From assembly GCA_038025085.1 (NCBI GenBank), contig CM076154.1:23302501-23366500 (forward strand): DNA of 64,000 nucleotides. The letters are read 5' to 3'. The position numbers were made by a program, and so were the translations under genes. Positions 60,961 to 64,000 of the stretch are shown here, in pieces. Position 1 is the first letter of the stretch; the number at the start of each line of letters is the position of its first letter. The notes beneath the pieces are model-generated. The model saw only the letters and a list, made by a program, of their open reading frames with translations, was not told the DNA's origin and searched no databases. Origin of the DNA: Tetragonia tetragonoides. Taxonomy: Eukaryota; Streptophyta; Magnoliopsida; Caryophyllales; Aizoaceae.

Positions 60961-61299
60961 TTGTTTGCATTCGTTTGAGTGTGAAACTACAGCAAGGATG
61001 TTTACAAGTACGAAAAAGCTTCAACTCAAGCTTTTGAATGCAGTTACGTGTTTTAAAAGCTGATACGATTAGGGTGAGCGAGATTGAGTTCTTTTGTGTT
61101 GTATATTAGGAGAAAGCACCCAGATGCTTTGTTTGCATTCCTTTGAGTGAGAAATTACACCGAGGATGTTTACAAGTACAAACAAGCCTCAACTCAAGCT
61201 TTTGAATGCATTTACGCGTTTTGAATGTGTTTACGCGTTTTAAGAGCTCTTACGACTAGGGTGAAAGAGATTGAGTTCTTTTGTGTTGTATGTTATATA

Positions 61300-61997
61300 C
61301 ACTACACCAAAATTTACCTTTCATAACACTTGAAACATAACGCTTGTAAGGTAAGTGTTATAATGGAATACATGAAGATTGTATAAAATAATCTCAATAA
61401 CACTTCTATAAAAAAGTGCTATGTTTATATGTTTATTAGAAACAACAATTTCATCTTTTACAAGCGAGGGCTATTAAAAAAGCATCACATAACGCTTTAA
61501 TAGTCAGTGCTATAATGCTTTTCAACAATCAAACATAGCTAGTTTATTTTATTTTTTTTTCGTTTTCCTTGGGGGGAGTTATCAGTTTGGTATCAGCAGA
61601 AAACGGACATTGATTCACTTATCGGTTCTCACGTCGTGCCCCTTCCTCCACCAACCCTCCACCCCTCTCTCTCACCACGCCCATTCTCCCCGCGCGCCGC
61701 CTACATCTTCGGGCTTCCCAACCACCGCAACAGCGCTGCACATCCTCCTTTTCTCCTTTGTTCCCAAAACTCCAAAGGAACTCAGGTTTGTTTTGTTTTG
61801 TTCACATAGCTTTGTTTTGTTCTTCGCTACGCCTATTGATTTTCAGATTGTTGTGCAGACGCGACAAGAAATCGAAAGGAACTCAGGAAGTAATCGAGAG
61901 GAGCGATGTTCATGGTTCTATTTGACCTCTCTGAGCGATTCAACCTAATTCGCCAATTTCTGTTAATTGAACTTCTGATCTTGGTGGTTCTCAGACA
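61300..61997 (+). mobile_element. CACTA-type transposon left end, interrupted by a hAT element
   Basis: Satellite stops at about 61299 and CACTACACCAAAATTTACC begins, a plant CACTA-type terminus. Up to about 61530 it has many short subterminal repeats in both orientations (TAACACTT, TAACGCTT, AAGTGTTA, AGTGCTAT), as CACTA elements do for transposase binding. A T-rich run near 61548 is followed by pyrimidine-rich sequence (61620-61760) resembling a plant 5' UTR or captured gene piece. A 112-codon frame there (61610-61948) has no recognisable domain. The other terminus lies outside the window, so the assignment rests on one end. Confidence 0.62.
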
Positions 61998-64000
61998 CAG
62001 GCCCGGCTATCAATAGGTGCATGTGGGGCGACTGAACAGGGCCCCAAAATTTAGGGGGCCCAAAAAAAAAAAGCCCACCCACGGTTTAAAAAAATACAAA
62101 TATTCTACTAAGTACTAGTGTACTACAGAAGATACGGGAGAAAGGCCAGAAAGCAAAAAGGCAGATCGAAAGAGGAAAGTAGCAAAATTAACGCCTCACC
62201 TTCGTCCCCAAATCCCCAACTTTCTTCTTCAATTTTCCACACCTCAAATGAGTCAAACCTCTGTCAATTCCAAAATTACAACGGCAAATCAATTCAATAT
62301 CTCATTCAATGGCAATAATTGATCTCCTTCTTCTCTTCTTCTATCTCTCGTATATATTTTGTGGGTTATTAAATCATATCCAATTACTCTTCTCTTTTCT
62401 TCATCTATTCTCATCTCATCTTCTTCCTCTGAAATTGGGTTTGAACTACAAATTGCAACTTGCACCACCACGAGATCCACCAATTTGCCACCTAGAAAGG
62501 TAAAATTCCTAATTCCTTAATTTTTCGTCTATTTTATTTGCCAATTTCGTAAATTATTTTGGTCAGTTTTTTATTTTTTTTCGTGGCTTGTCAAATTATC
62601 TTAGAGTTTAGTCAGATTATTGTTTCATCTTTCATCCAAGAATTTTTTCAATTTTTTTTTTTTTTTTGATAACTTTCAAGAATTTGACAAGCCAGTATAT
62701 ATTTAACTTCACCTGCAGCTTCATCCTTTTGTCTGTGTATTTAATCAAAATGATATGATCAAATTAGTTACTCCATAAGACCGTAATTTGGATCCTTGTT
62801 GCCTGTAAAGTTGACTTAAGTACATAGCAAAATTTTTTTTTGACTGAAAGGAAAAAAAATGGATCAGATGGTGTTTAATTCGTAAACATCAGCCGTCAAC
62901 GCCCAGGTTCTTTCGCTCCTTGATTTTTCTCTATATTGCTCTAATTTTTGTGGTTATGTCTTCTAAGTTTAGAAAGTATGATTCTGGATGTGAAAAGCGT
63001 AAAAAAAAGAAAAAAATTAAAGAGTTAACTAGGAATCAAATAGGAGCTATTGATAAGTTCTTTATCAAAGAGTCAGAAGTTCCAAATGAAAACCAAAATG
63101 GTGATGTGCCTGTAGATGTGAAGAATGTTGATGTTGGTGTGAATTTGCATATAAATGAGAATGATGTTGGTGTTGCTGATGATATTAATGTGCCTATAAA
63201 TGAGGAAAATGCTCCTAATAATGGTGATGTGCCTATTGAGATTGAGATTGAGAATGATAATATTAATGATGTGGATAATGAAAATAAAGATGCTGAGGTT
63301 AATGATAATGTTGAACCTATGGTGGATATATTTGATCCAAGGCTTTGGGATGCCCTTGATTCGAAAATGATTGATCTTTTAGTGGTAAATGAGGGTCCTA
63401 AAAGAGATATGTCTATTCAGAAAGGTCCTAGGGATAAATATTTTAGACGATTTTCTTCCACATTCTATACTAGGATTTTATCAAATGGAGAGAAGTCGGA
63501 TAGAGATTGGCTTGTCTATTCAAAGGAGCTTGGTAAAGTGTTTTGCTTTTGCTGTAAAATTTTCAAAAAAGACCTTGTAAAAGGTCAATTAATTAATGAA
63601 GGATTTGGGGACTGGTCACATATTAGCAATAGGCTAAGAGAGCATGAATCCAGCATATCGCATGTTAAGAATATGATCACTTGGTATGATTTGCGTTTAA
63701 GGCTTCAAAAGAATCAAACTATTGATAAAGTAGCTCAAATGCAACTTCGGAAAGAAAAAGAGCATTGGAAAAATGTGTTGGTAAGAATTTTTTCATTTGT
63801 TAAATATTTGGCGAAACGTAATCTTGCTTTTCGTGGTACTAATGAAAAGTTGTTTCAAGACAACATTGGGAATTTTTTGGGCTTAATTGAAATGTCAGCA
63901 GAATTTGACCTAGTTATTCGAGAGCATCTTCAACGCATTAGAAATGATGATATTCATGTTCATTATCTTGGTCATAACATTCAAAATGAGTTAATACTTT
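61998..64000 (+). mobile_element. hAT-superfamily DNA transposon, left part
   Basis: Starts CAGGCCCGGCTATC, a hAT-like terminal motif, followed by the G/C-run block (AGGGCCCCAAAATTTAGGGG) common near hAT ends. The preceding 8 bp CTCAGACA is the candidate target duplication, but the partner is outside the window. From 62100 to 62955 there is no convincing ORF. A possible 5' UTR intron runs from AAAG-GTAAAA near 62499 to CGCCCAG near 62904. The transposase-like frame begins at 62956. Confidence 0.72.
62956..64000 (+). CDS. hAT transposase-like protein (TTF-type zinc finger, DUF4371 start), partial at window edge
   Basis: The frame opens at ATG 62956 and stays open for 348 codons to the edge. 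N-terminus: lysine-rich run KRKKKKKIK (residues 14-22, possible nuclear signal), then an acidic, Asn/Asp/Val-rich repetitive stretch (45-125). Residues about 160-240 match a TTF/ZMYM1-like zinc-binding module: DWLVYSKELGKVFCFCCKIF with C197, C199 and C200, then GFGDWSHISNRLREHESSIS with H230 and H236. From about 265 onward, WKNVLVRIFSFVKYLAKRNL, AFRGTNEKLF and GNFLGLIEMSAEF match the start of DUF4371. The RNase H-like catalytic core and C-terminal dimerisation domain would lie beyond 64000. No stop or frameshift is seen, so the copy may be intact or recent, or a domesticated relative. Confidence 0.82.
   Translation, partial: MSSKFRKYDSGCEKRKKKKKIKELTRNQIGAIDKFFIKESEVPNENQNGDVPVDVKNVDVGVNLHINENDVGVADDINVPINEENAPNNGDVPIEIEIENDNINDVDNENKDAEVNDNVEPMVDIFDPRLWDALDSKMIDLLVVNEGPKRDMSIQKGPRDKYFRRFSSTFYTRILSNGEKSDRDWLVYSKELGKVFCFCCKIFKKDLVKGQLINEGFGDWSHISNRLREHESSISHVKNMITWYDLRLRLQKNQTIDKVAQMQLRKEKEHWKNVLVRIFSFVKYLAKRNLAFRGTNEKLFQDNIGNFLGLIEMSAEFDLVIREHLQRIRNDDIHVHYLGHNIQNELIL

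Larger units (their letters stand above)
46152..61299 (+). repeat. AT-rich ~177-bp satellite (sat177), right block
   Basis: About 85 monomers of the same family and orientation as 31516-36428. The first monomer is internally deleted (AAGCAC joined to GCGTTTTAAAAAGC). Multi-monomer duplications are listed separately. Monomers with and without the extra roughly 19-bp internal unit alternate. Short plus-strand frames inside are by-products of the repeat. No gene is present. Confidence 0.94.

Noticed and set aside
31516..61299. Short frames of 60-80 codons in sat177 (for example starting MCCILRESTQMLCLHSFECE)
   Set aside because: They recur with the satellite period and at the 1934-bp duplication offset. 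This is repeat-derived, not coding.
31516..61299. Telomere-like word CTAGGGT in each sat177 monomer
   Set aside because: It occurs once per monomer in ACGACTAGGGTGAAAG and never as tandem TTTAGGG, so there is no interstitial telomere array.
31516..61299. CRISPR-like array impression from regular direct repeats
   Set aside because: Monomers are contiguous with no unique spacers, and the context is a plant genome.
61610..61948. A 112-codon plus-strand frame within the CACTA-type sequence
   Set aside because: Pro/Ser/His-rich translation of pyrimidine-rich DNA typical of a 5' UTR. No domain or splice context strong enough to call a gene.

Overview
This is repeat-dominated, non-genic DNA from a plant nuclear genome, very probably a eudicot. 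Supporting evidence: plant-type L1 LINEs (DUF4283/zf-CCHC ORF1; endonuclease-RT-zf-RVT ORF2), a Ty3/gypsy element of the Tat/Ogre type with an antisense extra gene, a decayed plant 18S-ITS1-5.8S-ITS2-25S unit, and CACTA and hAT DNA transposons. I see no single-copy host gene that I can support. I cannot fix the species from memory.

Layout. (1) 1-28490: a GC-rich 302-bp tandem satellite (sat302), preceded by a 22-bp minisatellite at the left edge. It is interrupted by six L1-type LINE copies (A-F), all on the minus strand and all entering the satellite at the same monomer position, behind AATGTTTT. Copies B and F are nearly full length (about 5.1-5.3 kb); D and E are 5'-truncated; A and C are short 3' ends. 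F keeps an open ORF1 and only two lesions in ORF2. (2) 28491-31515: an rDNA-like block. AT-rich spacer, a candidate Pol I start, a 5' ETS with about 45-bp subrepeats, an 18S pseudogene with a roughly 490-bp internal deletion, ITS1, a mutated 5.8S, ITS2, and only about 190 bp of 25S. sat302 lies where intergenic-spacer repeats normally sit, so it may be an amplified spacer repeat. (3) 31516-36428 and 46152-61299: a second, AT-rich satellite (sat177; monomers about 166 or about 186 bp) with multi-monomer higher-order duplications. (4) 36429-46151: a Tat-type LTR retrotransposon inserted in sat177. It has a complete 5' LTR, a PBS, broken gag-protease, a deletion of RT and RNase H, an antisense spliced DUF7745/plant-mobile-domain-like gene with its own TATA box, part of a second antisense gene, a polypurine tract, and only 79 bp of 3' LTR. 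(5) 61300-64000: a CACTA-type terminus abutting sat177, with a hAT element nested inside. The transposase-like reading frame of the hAT is open to the window edge.

How it fits together. The window reads as a heterochromatic graveyard in which satellites amplify by unequal exchange and supply landing sites for transposons. The most informative observations are the repeated use of one satellite position by a LINE family and the antisense gene inside the Tat element, which has a TATA box, a GT-AG intron and a 15-bp promoter motif shared with the LTR.
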